Source: Aromatoleum toluolicum (GTDB lineage: Bacteria; Pseudomonadota; Gammaproteobacteria; Burkholderiales; Rhodocyclaceae). From it: a stretch of 64,000 bases of DNA. The notes beneath the pieces were generated by a model. The model was not told the DNA's origin. It saw only the letters and a program-made list of their open reading frames with translations, and did no database searches. The stretch covers positions 31,401-95,400 of the forward strand of contig NZ_WTVS01000017.1 in the NCBI RefSeq assembly GCF_012911005.2. The letters are read 5' to 3'. The position numbers were made by a program, and so were the translations under genes. Shown here one piece after another: positions 45,441-55,484 of the stretch; within the stretch, counting starts at the first letter, position 1; every line of letters starts with the position of its first letter.

Positions 45441-45830
45441 TGGGTCGCCCTCATCCGCTTCATCTTGGCCGACCATCAGGCCGAGCGCTTCAGCTACTGC
45501 GTCGACGAGGCCGCGATAGATTGGGCTGAACGCTTCGATGGAAAGCGAATGCTGCCGACATCGAGGGCGGCTTTCGCATCCTGAAGAGGGGTCTTAAGCT
45601 GCCGCGCTGCCTTTGGAAGCACGGCGCGACAATCGGCGAGGATGCCCAAAACGGCATCAGCAAGACTACCGTGGAACAATTGACCTCTTCGCTGTCCTGA
45701 ATCTCCTAATCAAAAAAACGCCCTGTCGTGCGATTATCGTCTGTCACGCACGAGACAAATATGCCGCCTATGTCTTCAACTGCGGACTTGCGAGGCTCAG
45801 CCCGAACGGTAGCTTGTGACCAGGTTACCA
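45441..45830. other. Unassigned decayed coding traces between ISAs1 fragment and waaA
   Basis: No intact gene. Short runs such as ADHQAERFSYCVDEAAIDWAE and GGFRILKRG look like worn transposase sequence but change frame and cannot be placed in a family with confidence. The interval has mixed base composition, between that of the AT-rich island and the GC-rich waaA. Confidence 0.45.
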
Positions 45831-47093
45831 TCACCCCCGGTTCAGCCTCTCCACGATCTCCATCGTCCGCGCCGTCGCCCCGCGATGAGCGGTCGCAAAC
45901 CGCTTTCCGGCCGCACCGACCGCCTCGCGTGCCACCGCGTCTCCCAGCAGCCCGACCGCCGTTCGCATTCCCTCATCGATGTCACCGGCCCGACGCGCCG
46001 CGCCCGCGGCGATCGCCAGATCGGCAATCTGGGCAAAGTTGAACGTATGCGGCCCCAGCACCACCGGCGTACCCACCGCGCACGCCTCGATCAGGTTCTG
46101 TCCCCCGAAAGGCAGCCAGCTGCCACCAATCAGTGCGACGTCCGCTGCCGCGTAATACGCAAACATTTCGCCCATCGAATCGCCCAGCCACACGCGCGTG
46201 TCCGCAGCAACGGCGGCCTCGTCCGAGCGCCGTTGCAGCTTGAGCCCGCTCGCCGCCACAAGCCGCGCGACCTCGTCGAAACGCTGCGGGTGCCGCGGGA
46301 CGATAGCGAGTAGCGCATCATCCGGCGCCTGCGCCCGGAACGCCTCGAGCATCATCGCCTCCTCGCCCTCCCGCGTGCTTGCCGCGAGAAGTACCCGGCG
46401 CCCGCCGAAGCGCTCGCGGAACCTCGCCCCAAGCGCGAGCAGCGCATCCGGCGGCGCAATGTCGAACTTGATGTTGCCCGTCACCCTAACTCCCTCGGCT
46501 CCCAACTCGCCGAGCCGCCGCGCATCCGCTTCCGTCTGCGCGCCGATGGCCGCCAGCGCTCCCAGCGTCATGCGCGTCAGGGTGGGCCAGCGCGCATAGC
46601 GCCGCGCAGAACGCTCCGAAAGCCGCGCATTCGCGAGCAGCACTGGCACTCCGACTGCGCGACAGCTCGCGAGCAGCGTCGGCCACAGCTCGGTCTCCAT
46701 CACGATACCGACGCGCGGGCGGAAGTGCGCGAGGAAGCGCCGGCACGGCAGCCCCAGGTCGTACGGCAGGTAACATCGCAGCACACCGGCTTCCCCCCCG
46801 AACAGCCTCTCGGAGGTTTCGCGCCCCGTCGGCGTCATGTGCGTCAGCAGCACCCGTTGATCCGGCCAGCGTGCGAGCAGTGCGCGCACCAGCGGCTCCG
46901 CCGCCCGCGTTTCCCCCACGGACACCGCATGCACCCAGATCACCGGCAGCGGCGCCCGGCCCGCATAACGTCCGAAGCGCTCGCCCAGATGTCTCAGGTA
47001 GGCCGGCTGCCGCCGCGCGCGCCACACGAGGCGCAACAGGACGAAGGGCAGGGCGCACAGCCAAAGCAGGGTATAAGGCAGTCGGACAAGCAT
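45831..47093 (-). CDS. waaA: WaaA (KdtA), 3-deoxy-D-manno-octulosonic acid transferase
   Basis: 420 residues from [22 protein letters not shown], a membrane anchor followed by a GT-B glycosyltransferase. [23 protein letters not shown] has the conserved acceptor-site Glu, and [31 protein letters not shown] and the C-terminal [34 protein letters not shown] are all characteristic. It transfers Kdo to lipid A precursor at the inner face of the membrane. Divergent from the epimerase gene; separated from tolC by the mobile-element region. Confidence 0.95.
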   Translation of the reverse strand: MLVRLPYTLLWLCALPFVLLRLVWRARRQPAYLRHLGERFGRYAGRAPLPVIWVHAVSVGETRAAEPLVRALLARWPDQRVLLTHMTPTGRETSERLFGGEAGVLRCYLPYDLGLPCRRFLAHFRPRVGIVMETELWPTLLASCRAVGVPVLLANARLSERSARRYARWPTLTRMTLGALAAIGAQTEADARRLGELGAEGVRVTGNIKFDIAPPDALLALGARFRERFGGRRVLLAASTREGEEAMMLEAFRAQAPDDALLAIVPRHPQRFDEVARLVAASGLKLQRRSDEAAVAADTRVWLGDSMGEMFAYYAAADVALIGGSWLPFGGQNLIEACAVGTPVVLGPHTFNFAQIADLAIAAGAARRAGDIDEGMRTAVGLLGDAVAREAVGAAGKRFATAHRGATARTMEIVERLNRG

Positions 47094-47250
47094 CGAAGGT
47101 CGGGTTCGGACGGACCCGGAAGTATATCGCCCGCCGCACGGCAGGACCGCCCGGCTACTGAACGAGGGGCAACCACGCACCCCATCCATTCCCGCTGCAT
47201 GTCGATCAGGGCGAACCCTAACTTTCTGTAACGAAGGTGCCCTCCGCGCA

Positions 47251-47259
47251 TGCGATAAT
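47251..47259 (+). promoter_or_regulatory. Extended -10 promoter of the epimerase gene
   Basis: TGCGATAAT fits an extended -10 (TG-N-TATAAT-like) about 37 bases before the ATG at 47296 in the 200-base gap divergent from waaA. No clear -35 is seen. Confidence 0.4.
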
Positions 47260-47295
47260 TCGCGGTCAAAATTCCCACAAACGGTCGTACTCCGT

Positions 47296-48303
47296 ATGAA
47301 AATCCTCGTAACCGGCGCCGCCGGATTCATCGGCATGCATACCAGCGAGGTGCTCCTCGCACGCGGCGACGAAGTCGTCGGCCTCGACAACCTCAATGAC
47401 TACTACGACCCGCAGCTCAAACACGACCGCCTTGCGCGCCTCACTCAGCATCCTGCCTTTCGCTTCGTCAAGCTCGACGTCGCCGACCGCGCCGGCATGG
47501 AGCGCCTCTTCGCCGAGGAAAGTTTCGACCGCGTCATCCACCTCGCCGCCCAGGCCGGCGTGCGCTACTCACTGCAGAACCCGCACGCCTACGTCGACAG
47601 CAACCTCGTCGGCTTCATCAACATCCTCGAAGGCTGCCGCCACAACAAGGTCCAGCACCTCGTCTACGCCAGCAGCTCCAGCGTCTACGGCGGCAACGCC
47701 AAGATGCCCTTCTCAGAACACGACAGCGTCGACCACCCCGTAAGCCTCTACGCCGCCACCAAGAAGGCCAACGAGCTGATGGCCCACACCTACAGCCACC
47801 TCTACGGCCTGCCCACCACCGGCCTGCGCTTCTTCACGGTGTATGGCCCCTGGGGGCGCCCGGACATGGCCCTATTTCTCTTCACGAAGGCCATCCTCGA
47901 AGGGCGCCCGATCGACGTCTTTAACCACGGCAAGATGAAGCGCGACTTCACCTACATCGACGACATCGTTCAGGGCGTCATTCGCACCCTTGACCGCACA
48001 GCCGAACCGGATCCCGCGTTCAATCCCCTCCAGCCCGACCCGGGCCGTAGCTCGGCCCCGTACCGGGTCTTCAATATTGGCAATCACGATCCCGTCGAGC
48101 TCATGAGCTTCATCGAAGCGATCGAGGACGCTGTCGGCGCAAGGGCCGAGAAGAACTTTCTGCCGATGCAGGACGGCGATGTTCCTGCCACGTACGCAGA
48201 TACGGCCGAGCTCAACGCGTGCACCGGTTTCGTGCCCGCAACGAGCGTGCGGGACGGAGTATGGCGGTTTGTGAGATGGTATCGCGCATACCACGGAATG
48301 TGA
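47296..48303 (+). CDS. NAD-dependent epimerase, UDP-glucuronate 4-epimerase-like
   Basis: 335 residues of extended SDR fold. The NAD motif is [28 protein letters not shown] is typical of the UDP-GlcA 4-epimerase (CapI/LpsL) group, the catalytic region is ASSSSVYGG with Y...K in YAATKKANE, and [23 protein letters not shown] is strongly diagnostic. It would give UDP-galacturonate for surface polysaccharide. It is GC-rich like the chromosome and may be a resident gene at the edge of the AT-rich island. Confidence 0.9.
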   Translation: MKILVTGAAGFIGMHTSEVLLARGDEVVGLDNLNDYYDPQLKHDRLARLTQHPAFRFVKLDVADRAGMERLFAEESFDRVIHLAAQAGVRYSLQNPHAYVDSNLVGFINILEGCRHNKVQHLVYASSSSVYGGNAKMPFSEHDSVDHPVSLYAATKKANELMAHTYSHLYGLPTTGLRFFTVYGPWGRPDMALFLFTKAILEGRPIDVFNHGKMKRDFTYIDDIVQGVIRTLDRTAEPDPAFNPLQPDPGRSSAPYRVFNIGNHDPVELMSFIEAIEDAVGARAEKNFLPMQDGDVPATYADTAELNACTGFVPATSVRDGVWRFVRWYRAYHGM

Positions 48304-48757
48304 GTACTTCACGTTCTATTACTTTCGTGCAGTATCCCGAGTGCGTGTTGCGGTGCGATAATCCCAAGATTTATGCAGGACAAAGTTTCCCGTGTCTGTG
48401 CGTTCGAGATGGCCAATCGTTGTCGAAAGGGATGCGGCCTGTTTGAGTTGCACCGTACGAGTCCGGTCGGGGCGAATAGGCGGCGCGACGTTGTCGGGTC
48501 CGTATTCTCGTCGCGAGTGAATCGCTCGGCGAGCGTGCGTAGCCAAATGGGAATGATTATCTGTTGCTCCGACCAAGGTCTCACCGTATTTTGTGTAACC
48601 CACCATGAGTCATTAGTAAGGTCCGTAGGTTTCAATATGCGCGGCCTTGCGGCTGGGGCGGGAATCGTCGATGTTACGTGATGTACTGCCAAGCGGGGAT
48701 GGAATTGGATAGTTCGACGATTATGGTGTAAGCGGTGACGATGGAGTAAGTCAGACT
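48304..48757. other. Intergenic junction between epimerase and the AT-rich polysaccharide genes
   Basis: About 450 bases where base composition falls from chromosomal to AT-rich. An open frame of 102 codons on the plus strand and one of 127 on the minus strand match nothing recognisable and have atypical composition. No JUMPstart-type element was recognised. It may be a recombination scar or leader of the wzx gene. Confidence 0.5.
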
Positions 48758-50164
48758 GTGATTAGTGCGAGGGTATTTCTGCGTGACATCGTTGCATATG
48801 TTCCAATAAAAGTATTACCAGCGGTGAGCATCTTCACCCTGGCACTGTACCTAATTCGGAGCCTTCCGAGTGAGGGTTATTTCTACTATTCGACTGGTCT
48901 ATCAATAGCTTTAATCTCACTTCAGCTGTTCAGCGGATGGCTGGCTCCCTCTATCGTGTTTTTCCTGCCGGTCTCCACAAATCAAAAAGAATTTATTGCG
49001 GATAGCATTCTACTCGCCTGCGTGTTGGGAATGCTGGGGGGTGGAAGTGGATTCGTGGCTTCGTTGCTTGTGATCTCAGACATCTACGGCGCTTGTACAG
49101 TAGGGCTAATCTGCGTGAGTCAATCAATATATGTGACCCTGAACGCAGTCTTTCAAGCTGACAGAAAAGTCATTCCTCAGCTTGGTATGTCATTATTATT
49201 CAGTATTGTTCTTCCAATAACAGCGTATTTTTCTCTAGATGCATTCGAGTCCGACTATCGGTTGGCATTGCTCGCCTTTGCCGCGAGTTACTTCGTTGCT
49301 TCTCTCGCGGCAATGCTCATTTGTCTTAGAGGTGGTCTATTCTCGTGGACAATAAACTTGAGTCCGCGAGCAATTGAAAATCTGCTCGTTATTGTTCGTT
49401 ATGGAGCTCCGCTCAGCTTATGGGCTGTTGCAATGCTTCTTATGAGTTCGGGAGAAAAACTATTCCTTCAGAGTACGCCGCAGAATAGCGCCTATCTGTC
49501 AGCAAAAGACCTATTAATTGGCGCTGCTAGCCTGCTCTCCATGCCCGTTATTATGGCTGCTCAGCCATTAATATTTCGAGCGCATCGAGATGGTCGCGAT
49601 TATGTAGCTCTATTAATGACGTGCACAAGATTAACTTCAGTCATTTTCGGTGGCTTCTGGTGTTTGGTGGAGTTTTACGGCGCAAGAATGGTGCTCCACT
49701 ATACTCAGAAAGATCTATCGTCGATTCTTAATGAAGTATCGATTGCGTACTTCGCAATATACTGCTCCTGTTTGGCGATATACTTCCAAAAGCCGTTCGA
49801 AATTAAATCGCATACGCAAGAGCTTGCGAAAATATCAATAAGCGTCGCTGCATCCGCACTGTTGGCATTTTTGTTGTTCTCGGAAGAGTACGGGGCCTTG
49901 GGGGCGGCTGCGATTTTTCTGGTGGCCCAGATAGTCTATATATTAGTGCTTATCGTGCGCGCAAATTTGCCGATCTCGATTCTTATTCAGCCTGTGGTCG
50001 TAATTGTCTGCACAATTGTTGTTGGTAATGTTCTTTTTGAAGCGTCGATGCTTGTTGTCGGGGGGTATGGTGAGGTAATCGGCGCAATGGTTTGGATTTC
50101 ATTGTACGCGCTCTGTTTGTGCTTATGGGTATATACAATTCTACGGCAAATGCAAAAGACGTGA
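48758..50164 (+). CDS. Wzx-like polysaccharide flippase
   Basis: 468 residues with a GTG start preceded by GGAG. About twelve to fourteen hydrophobic helices occur through the protein with short charged loops and no large soluble domain, the pattern of the MATE/MVF-like polysaccharide transporter group. Segments such as LLVIVRYGAPLSLWAVAMLLMSSGEKLFLQ (here in two helices) resemble the central repeat of Wzx proteins. It would flip the lipid-linked repeat unit to the periplasm. Markedly AT-rich relative to the flanks. Confidence 0.75.
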   Translation: MISARVFLRDIVAYVPIKVLPAVSIFTLALYLIRSLPSEGYFYYSTGLSIALISLQLFSGWLAPSIVFFLPVSTNQKEFIADSILLACVLGMLGGGSGFVASLLVISDIYGACTVGLICVSQSIYVTLNAVFQADRKVIPQLGMSLLFSIVLPITAYFSLDAFESDYRLALLAFAASYFVASLAAMLICLRGGLFSWTINLSPRAIENLLVIVRYGAPLSLWAVAMLLMSSGEKLFLQSTPQNSAYLSAKDLLIGAASLLSMPVIMAAQPLIFRAHRDGRDYVALLMTCTRLTSVIFGGFWCLVEFYGARMVLHYTQKDLSSILNEVSIAYFAIYCSCLAIYFQKPFEIKSHTQELAKISISVAASALLAFLLFSEEYGALGAAAIFLVAQIVYILVLIVRANLPISILIQPVVVIVCTIVVGNVLFEASMLVVGGYGEVIGAMVWISLYALCLCLWVYTILRQMQKT

Positions 50165-50388
50165 CCGGGCAATTTCGCGCGGCCTTTGTCTGCGCACTTG
50201 AGGCTTGAGGCGCATATTTAGCAGTTGACTCTGATTATGGCCGCTTAAGAAATTGCCAACGTCGGCTGCACGTCGGGGTTGATGAAGGGTCTGTGCTTGG
50301 GAATCAATCTCCGGCAGAGACAGTGATGCAGATGGTACGGTCGAGACAATCGAAGCAAGTAGCAGTCTGGCGATTATTTCAAGAAAAC

Positions 50389-51933
50389 ATGAAAACAAAT
50401 CATAGTGAGAAAGAAGAAAAAGGGGGTGAGTTGGTGATTAATCGAGACGCCTTTAGGTCGTGGGTTTCAGAGAATCTCGCGCCGGTCACGTTTCTTTTAG
50501 CGTACTTTCTAACCGTCGTTGTTGGGAACCTATTTTTTCTGTCCTCATCCTGGCGGGTGAGCCTGCAATCGGCAAGCTATACAGCAGCGATTCTACAGTT
50601 TGACACTTTGTTCAGCGCAGGATTTTGGGCCTTGCTCTTTGCGCCATTTCTTGTCACCCCGGTGGTAGTCAAGACTGTGCGGCTTACTATGAGCAGACGC
50701 GTGTGCAGAATCGCGGCATGGATTCCTGAATTTCAAAGATTTGATTACGCGGTTGTTACTGCAGCTTGCTTGCTGTATGTGTACCTATCGTTGTGGCGCG
50801 CAGATGCGTTCGCGCTGTTCGCACGCGGTGCCGATGCCGTTTCGTCTGTTGAAGCTCGATTTCTAATACTAGGACAAATGAGTTTTGTCGCGAAGGTCGT
50901 TCTGATGTCGCTGCTTTCATACCTCTCAATCTACCCTTTGGTGAGATGGATGCGAACAGGCGAAATGTTCTGGGCGGTTGCGATGGTATTCAATGTGGTC
51001 ATTGTGTCTGTTTTTCTGACCGTGATAAACATGAAATGGCCAATTTTGATCTTCTATGCTGGCCTAATCCTGTCGGTGTTCGTCTATGCCAAGAAGAGGG
51101 TATACCTTAAGGTCGCTATTGGGTCCGTATTTCTGATCTCCGCCTACCTACTGATTTCGACATACGTTTTTCGCCTTTCACCAGTTAATCCGGCGTCTAT
51201 AACCATTCCGCCGAAAGCAGAATCCGCTATCTCTGCTGCGGAGGGGGGAAAGGCAAGTCAAGGTGTGGCGCAAATTCAAGGTAGCCGTGATATTCCTTCT
51301 GGCGCAACAGATCTTGCCAGATCATTAACGGACGAATCAGGGAAGCGAAGTCAAGACTATCAACCGGCGGCACTTAAGATGGTGGAAACAGCCTTCGAAA
51401 AGGCCCCATGGCTTATTTCAACTGCTGTCAACCGAATGGCTGTAATTTATCCGTACTATTATCAAGTTTTTACAAATGAGGGCGCGGTCTGCGGCGGCGT
51501 TGTTGAGCAGGCGCGAATCGGGCAAGTCTGTCGCCCGAGTACCTATATATATAAACGGATGTTCCAGAATGACAGATTTTCCGGCATTGGCACTTCTCCC
51601 GCATCGGTTCACGTTTCTGGATACGCGCTTGGCGGATGGCCTGTCGCGCTCTTTGCTCTCGTGGCTGCCTCGGTAATTCTTGGATTGTTCTCCTGCCTTC
51701 CTCTGGACGAAAGTTCAAGCGTAGGGGCGTTGGGAGTTGTCGGGGCGATTGCTGGTTATCACTTTTCACAGCTGCCGGGAGAGGGGCCGTTGATCTATGA
51801 TCATGGCATTGCATGGACGATTCTTGCGCTAGCGTTGTATGCCGGCTTGCGTGTCCTTGGTGCAATTGTAGCTAAACGTTTGAATTATCGAGAGGCTGCG
51901 AAGCGCGTCACTGACGATGTCCGAGGAAATTAA
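50389..51933 (+). CDS. Polytopic membrane protein, probable O-antigen/repeat-unit polymerase (Wzy-like)
   Basis: 514 residues from the ATG at 50389; a GTG at 50434 behind a G-rich ribosome site is an alternative. About ten to twelve membrane helices with one large hydrophilic loop (about 275-430: KAESAISAAEGGKASQGV, then IYPYYYQVFTNEGAVC), the usual Wzy layout. Sequence identity in this class is too low for naming. Its position between the flippase and a glycosyltransferase gene supports a polymerase. AT-rich; 224 bases without a gene separate it from wzx. Confidence 0.6.
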   Translation: MKTNHSEKEEKGGELVINRDAFRSWVSENLAPVTFLLAYFLTVVVGNLFFLSSSWRVSLQSASYTAAILQFDTLFSAGFWALLFAPFLVTPVVVKTVRLTMSRRVCRIAAWIPEFQRFDYAVVTAACLLYVYLSLWRADAFALFARGADAVSSVEARFLILGQMSFVAKVVLMSLLSYLSIYPLVRWMRTGEMFWAVAMVFNVVIVSVFLTVINMKWPILIFYAGLILSVFVYAKKRVYLKVAIGSVFLISAYLLISTYVFRLSPVNPASITIPPKAESAISAAEGGKASQGVAQIQGSRDIPSGATDLARSLTDESGKRSQDYQPAALKMVETAFEKAPWLISTAVNRMAVIYPYYYQVFTNEGAVCGGVVEQARIGQVCRPSTYIYKRMFQNDRFSGIGTSPASVHVSGYALGGWPVALFALVAASVILGLFSCLPLDESSSVGALGVVGAIAGYHFSQLPGEGPLIYDHGIAWTILALALYAGLRVLGAIVAKRLNYREAAKRVTDDVRGN

Positions 51934-52094
51934 GACTGCTTTCCTCCTATGAACAGGAGGGCAATGCGAAGTCTCGTCGACTTCGCTCGGGGTTTCGTGG
52001 TGTTCGCAGGTATCTGAAGCAAACTGGCAGTTTTGTGCGTAGATACGACCGTGTTTTGTGCTTGGTTTGTTTCCTGTAACTGCAAGGGGAGATT

Positions 52095-53315
52095 GTGAGA
52101 TTCAATTTGGTGATGCTCGGCTTTCTTGTTGAGTCGACGTACTTTGGAGAGCGCACGAAGTCGGATCATTTTCCGCAAGTGGCAGCTAGGAAGTTTGAGT
52201 TTGGTTTCTTGAATGGCTTTGTTGACAATAATATTGGGGTTAAGGTCCTCGGTTTTTTTCCGTCATCTACTTATCCTCGCAACAGGTTCATTCTGTACGG
52301 ATATCGAACTTGGTTGTATCGCTCTGTAGTTTGTACGACCCTGCCGTTTATTAATCTTCCAGGTCTAAAGCTATTAACCCGCCTCGCCTCTTCTTTCATT
52401 GGCCTCGTTAGCTGCATCTTTCGCGGCGTACGCTCTCAGGCGATTTGTGTTTATTCGGCGCATAGTCCGTTTTTGCTGTCAGCGAGAATCAGCAAAATGT
52501 TATTTGGGATTCCGTACTATGTTGTTATTCCGGACTTGCCGGAGCTTATGGATGTAGGGGTGCAGCGCGGTTTGTTTCGAAAGGCGCTAAAGAGCATAGA
52601 TAAATATTTGATTCGATATTTGGTTTCGAAATCAAACGGGATCTGTACTGTTACGGAGTTCATTTCGCGTGACATTTCCGCGTGGAGGATGCTTCCAGCG
52701 GTTACCGTAGAGGGGATTGCACCTGAAGTTCCGGCGGGTGGCAACGTGGATTCGATTCCGCGCGGGGGAAAACCCTATTTTCTTTACTCCGGCGGTCTAA
52801 ACGAAGCTTATGGTGTCAAGACGCTTGTTAGCGCCTTCCTTGCCAGCAACTTGGATGCTGAGCTGTGGCTTTGCGGATCTGGGCCATTGTCGGGGTTTAT
52901 TGACGAATGCTCGGCTAAGGATCGTCGTATCCGAAATCTTGGGTTTCTCAATCAGGATGAGCTTCTTCGTGCTCAAAGAGGGGCAGCTGCGCTCTTAATA
53001 ACGAGGGCGCCTGATGAGCACTACGTTCGGTATTCGTTCCCGTCGAAGCTGCTTGAGTATATGGCGACAGGTGTTCCAGTTCTTACTACTCGGCTTCCAG
53101 GAATTCCTGTTGAGTATTTTGATTACGTCGATGTTATTGACGGTGTGTCAGAGTTCGAGATTGTTGATGCGTTGCGGAAGCACCTCAATCTCGATACAAA
53201 ATCGAGAGAAGAGAAAGGTAAAAAGGCGCTAGACTTTGTAAGGGAATACAAGGCCGCGAAGGTAGCCGTTTTGCCGCTATTGAAGATAATGGGGGTTAGT
53301 TATGATGAAATTTAG
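52095..53315 (+). CDS. Glycosyltransferase, GT4/GT-B type
   Basis: 406 residues from a GTG with GGGGAG upstream. The N-terminal half has SAHSPFLLSARISKMLFGIPYYVVIPDLPEL, and the C-terminal donor domain has PYFLYSGGLNEAYGVKTLVSAF, LWLCGSGPL, IRNLGFLNQDELLRAQRGAAALL and the E-x7-E-like SFPSKLLEYMATGVPVLTTRLPG. It transfers an unknown sugar onto a lipid-linked intermediate in the cytosol. AT-rich like wzx and wzy. Its end overlaps the capE-like start by 14 bases. Confidence 0.88.
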   Translation: MRFNLVMLGFLVESTYFGERTKSDHFPQVAARKFEFGFLNGFVDNNIGVKVLGFFPSSTYPRNRFILYGYRTWLYRSVVCTTLPFINLPGLKLLTRLASSFIGLVSCIFRGVRSQAICVYSAHSPFLLSARISKMLFGIPYYVVIPDLPELMDVGVQRGLFRKALKSIDKYLIRYLVSKSNGICTVTEFISRDISAWRMLPAVTVEGIAPEVPAGGNVDSIPRGGKPYFLYSGGLNEAYGVKTLVSAFLASNLDAELWLCGSGPLSGFIDECSAKDRRIRNLGFLNQDELLRAQRGAAALLITRAPDEHYVRYSFPSKLLEYMATGVPVLTTRLPGIPVEYFDYVDVIDGVSEFEIVDALRKHLNLDTKSREEKGKKALDFVREYKAAKVAVLPLLKIMGVSYDEI

Positions 53316-54342
53316 CGGACGTAGGTTGCTCATTACGGGTGGAACGGGTTCATTCGGTAATGCTGTTCTTAGGCGGTTTCTTGATTCTGATATCGGCGAA
53401 GTGAGAATCTTCTCGCGTGACGAGAAAAAACAAGACGATATGCGAAAGCGTTACGCCAACGACAAGATTAGGTTTTATATTGGTGACGTTAGGGATTATG
53501 ATAGTGTCTTGAACGCTACGCGTGGAGTCGATTACATCTTTCATGCAGCGGCCCTCAAGCAGGTGCCTTCGTGCGAGTTCCACCCGATGGAGGCGGTGAA
53601 AACCAATATACTCGGTACCGAAAACGTTCTTGAGGCAGCGATTCAGAATGGTGTGCGTCGCGTTGTCTGCCTGAGTACGGACAAAGCTGTTTATCCGATC
53701 AACGCCATGGGTATATCCAAGGCGATGATGGAGAAGGTGATGGTGGCGAAGTCCCGGAATCTGGACGAGGCTCGAACGGTGATTTGTGGTACGCGATATG
53801 GCAACGTCATGGCGTCGCGCGGTTCGGTCATACCGCTTTTCGTCGATCAAATGCGCTCGGGCAGGCCGTTGACTATCACGGATCCGTCGATGACGCGTTT
53901 CATGATGTCGCTCGCGGATGCGGTTGATCTAGTTCTTTATGCCTTCGAGCACGGCAACAACGGCGACCTGTTTGTCCAGAAGGCACCGGCTGCGACGATC
54001 GAGACGTTGGCGAAGGCGCTCAGGGCTCTGCTCGACAAGCCCGATTATCCGATCGAGATTATAGGGACGCGGCATGGTGAGAAGCTCTACGAAGCGCTGC
54101 TGAGTCGGGAGGAGATGGCGTGCGCGGAAGATCGCGGCGAATACTACCGGGTTCCGCCGGACCTGCGCGATCTCAATTACACGAAGTTCGTCGAGCAAGG
54201 CGAAGAGCGAATTTCGCACACCGAGGATTACAACTCGCACAACACGGAGCGCCTTGACGTCGACGGAATGCAACGTTTGCTCCTTAAGCTGGACTTCATT
54301 CGCGGCCTGCAGCGCGGCGAATATGTGAGCCCCGAGGAGTAA
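53302..54342 (+). CDS. capE: CapE-like UDP-GlcNAc 4,6-dehydratase / 5-epimerase
   Basis: 346 residues, soluble short SDR. LLITGGTGSFGNAVLRRFL is the NAD motif, with EVRIFSRDEKKQDDMRKRY, FHAAALKQVPSCEFHP, LSTDKAVYPINAMGISKAMMEK (Met in place of the usual Tyr of the YxxxK triad) and TRYGNVMASRGSVIPLF typical of CapE. It makes UDP-2-acetamido-2,6-dideoxy-beta-L-arabino-hexulose, the first step to UDP-L-FucNAc. It is followed by capF and wecB in pathway order. GC content rises again along this gene. Confidence 0.9.
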   Translation: MMKFSGRRLLITGGTGSFGNAVLRRFLDSDIGEVRIFSRDEKKQDDMRKRYANDKIRFYIGDVRDYDSVLNATRGVDYIFHAAALKQVPSCEFHPMEAVKTNILGTENVLEAAIQNGVRRVVCLSTDKAVYPINAMGISKAMMEKVMVAKSRNLDEARTVICGTRYGNVMASRGSVIPLFVDQMRSGRPLTITDPSMTRFMMSLADAVDLVLYAFEHGNNGDLFVQKAPAATIETLAKALRALLDKPDYPIEIIGTRHGEKLYEALLSREEMACAEDRGEYYRVPPDLRDLNYTKFVEQGEERISHTEDYNSHNTERLDVDGMQRLLLKLDFIRGLQRGEYVSPEE

Positions 54343-54345
54343 CCC

Positions 54346-55464
54346 ATGAAGGTGCTTGTTACCGGAGCAGATGGTTTCGTCGCAAGGAACCTGATCGTCC
54401 ATCTCGGCGAGCGCAAGGATGTGGAAATCGTCCCCTTCACGCGGCAGCATGACCTGTCGGCGCTGGAGTCCCTGGTGCGGGATGCGGATTTCGTTTTCCA
54501 CCTCGCAGGGGTCAACCGTCCGAAGGATCCCGCGGAATTCCGGTCGGGAAATGCTGATCTGACACGAGTCCTTTGCGCGGCGATCTCGCAGTGCGGGCGC
54601 AAGGTTCCCGTGTTGTACACATCGTCGACCCAGGCCGAACTGGACAACGCATACGGCGTTAGCAAGCGGGGTGCTGAGCAAGCCCTCCTGGCCCTGAGCG
54701 AGGGTTCCGGATCGCCTGTTCATCTGTTCCGTCTTCCTAACGTGTTCGGGAAGTGGGCCCGACCGAACTACAACTCGGCTGTCGCCACCTTCTGTCATAA
54801 CATCGCCAGAGACTTGCCGATCCAGATCAACGATCCTGCGGCGCGGATTTGCCTGGTCTATATCGATGACGTCGTCAGAAGCTTCGTGGACGTAATGGAC
54901 GGACGGAGTGGAGGAAGTGGGTTTGCCGAGGTCCAGCCTCAATATGGAATTACGGTCGGCGAATTGGCGGACCAGTTGTATGCGTTCCGCGACAGCCGCA
55001 AGAGCCTGGTGACCGAGGCGGTCGGGACCGGGCTGACGCGGGCGCTGTACTCGACCTACCTGAGCTACCTGCCGCCGGAGCGTTTTACCTACGAAGTGCC
55101 CAAGTACGGTGACGCACGCGGCGTGTTCGTGGAGATGTTGAAGACGCGGGATTCCGGCCAGTTTTCGTTCTTCACCGCGCACCCCGGGGTGACGCGCGGT
55201 GGCCACTACCATCACTCGAAGACCGAAAAATTCCTGGTCATCAAGGGCAAGGCCTGTTTCCGATTCAGACAAGTTGTCACCGGGGAGTTTTACGAACTCT
55301 TTACCAACGGTGAACGTCCGGAGATTGTGGAAACCGTTCCTGGCTGGACGCACGACATCACCAACGTGGGTGACGACGAAATGGTCGTGATGCTTTGGGC
55401 CAACGAAATTTTCGATCGGGCACGTCCCGACACCTACGCGCGTCCCGTTGGCACCGCGGCCTGA
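54346..55464 (+). CDS. capF: CapF-like bifunctional reductase/epimerase (SDR plus cupin)
   Basis: 372 residues. The N-terminal SDR domain starts KVLVTGADGFVARNLIVHLG and has YTSSTQAELDNAYGVSKRGAEQ (Y...K) and LFRLPNVFGKWARPNYNSAVATFCHN. The C-terminal cupin (from about residue 250) has GGHYHHSKTEKFLVIKGKACFRFR with the metal-binding histidines. In Staphylococcus CapF the cupin epimerises C3 and the SDR reduces C4 to give UDP-N-acetyl-L-talosamine (6-deoxy). It begins three bases after capE. Confidence 0.92.
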   Translation: MKVLVTGADGFVARNLIVHLGERKDVEIVPFTRQHDLSALESLVRDADFVFHLAGVNRPKDPAEFRSGNADLTRVLCAAISQCGRKVPVLYTSSTQAELDNAYGVSKRGAEQALLALSEGSGSPVHLFRLPNVFGKWARPNYNSAVATFCHNIARDLPIQINDPAARICLVYIDDVVRSFVDVMDGRSGGSGFAEVQPQYGITVGELADQLYAFRDSRKSLVTEAVGTGLTRALYSTYLSYLPPERFTYEVPKYGDARGVFVEMLKTRDSGQFSFFTAHPGVTRGGHYHHSKTEKFLVIKGKACFRFRQVVTGEFYELFTNGERPEIVETVPGWTHDITNVGDDEMVVMLWANEIFDRARPDTYARPVGTAA

Positions 55465-55484
55465 CGCAGAAGAAGAGATTTGCA

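Noticed and set aside
48373..48692. Overlapping open frames on both strands in the epimerase-wzx gap
   Set aside because: Neither resembles a known family or has normal composition or a ribosome site; treated as non-coding junction DNA.
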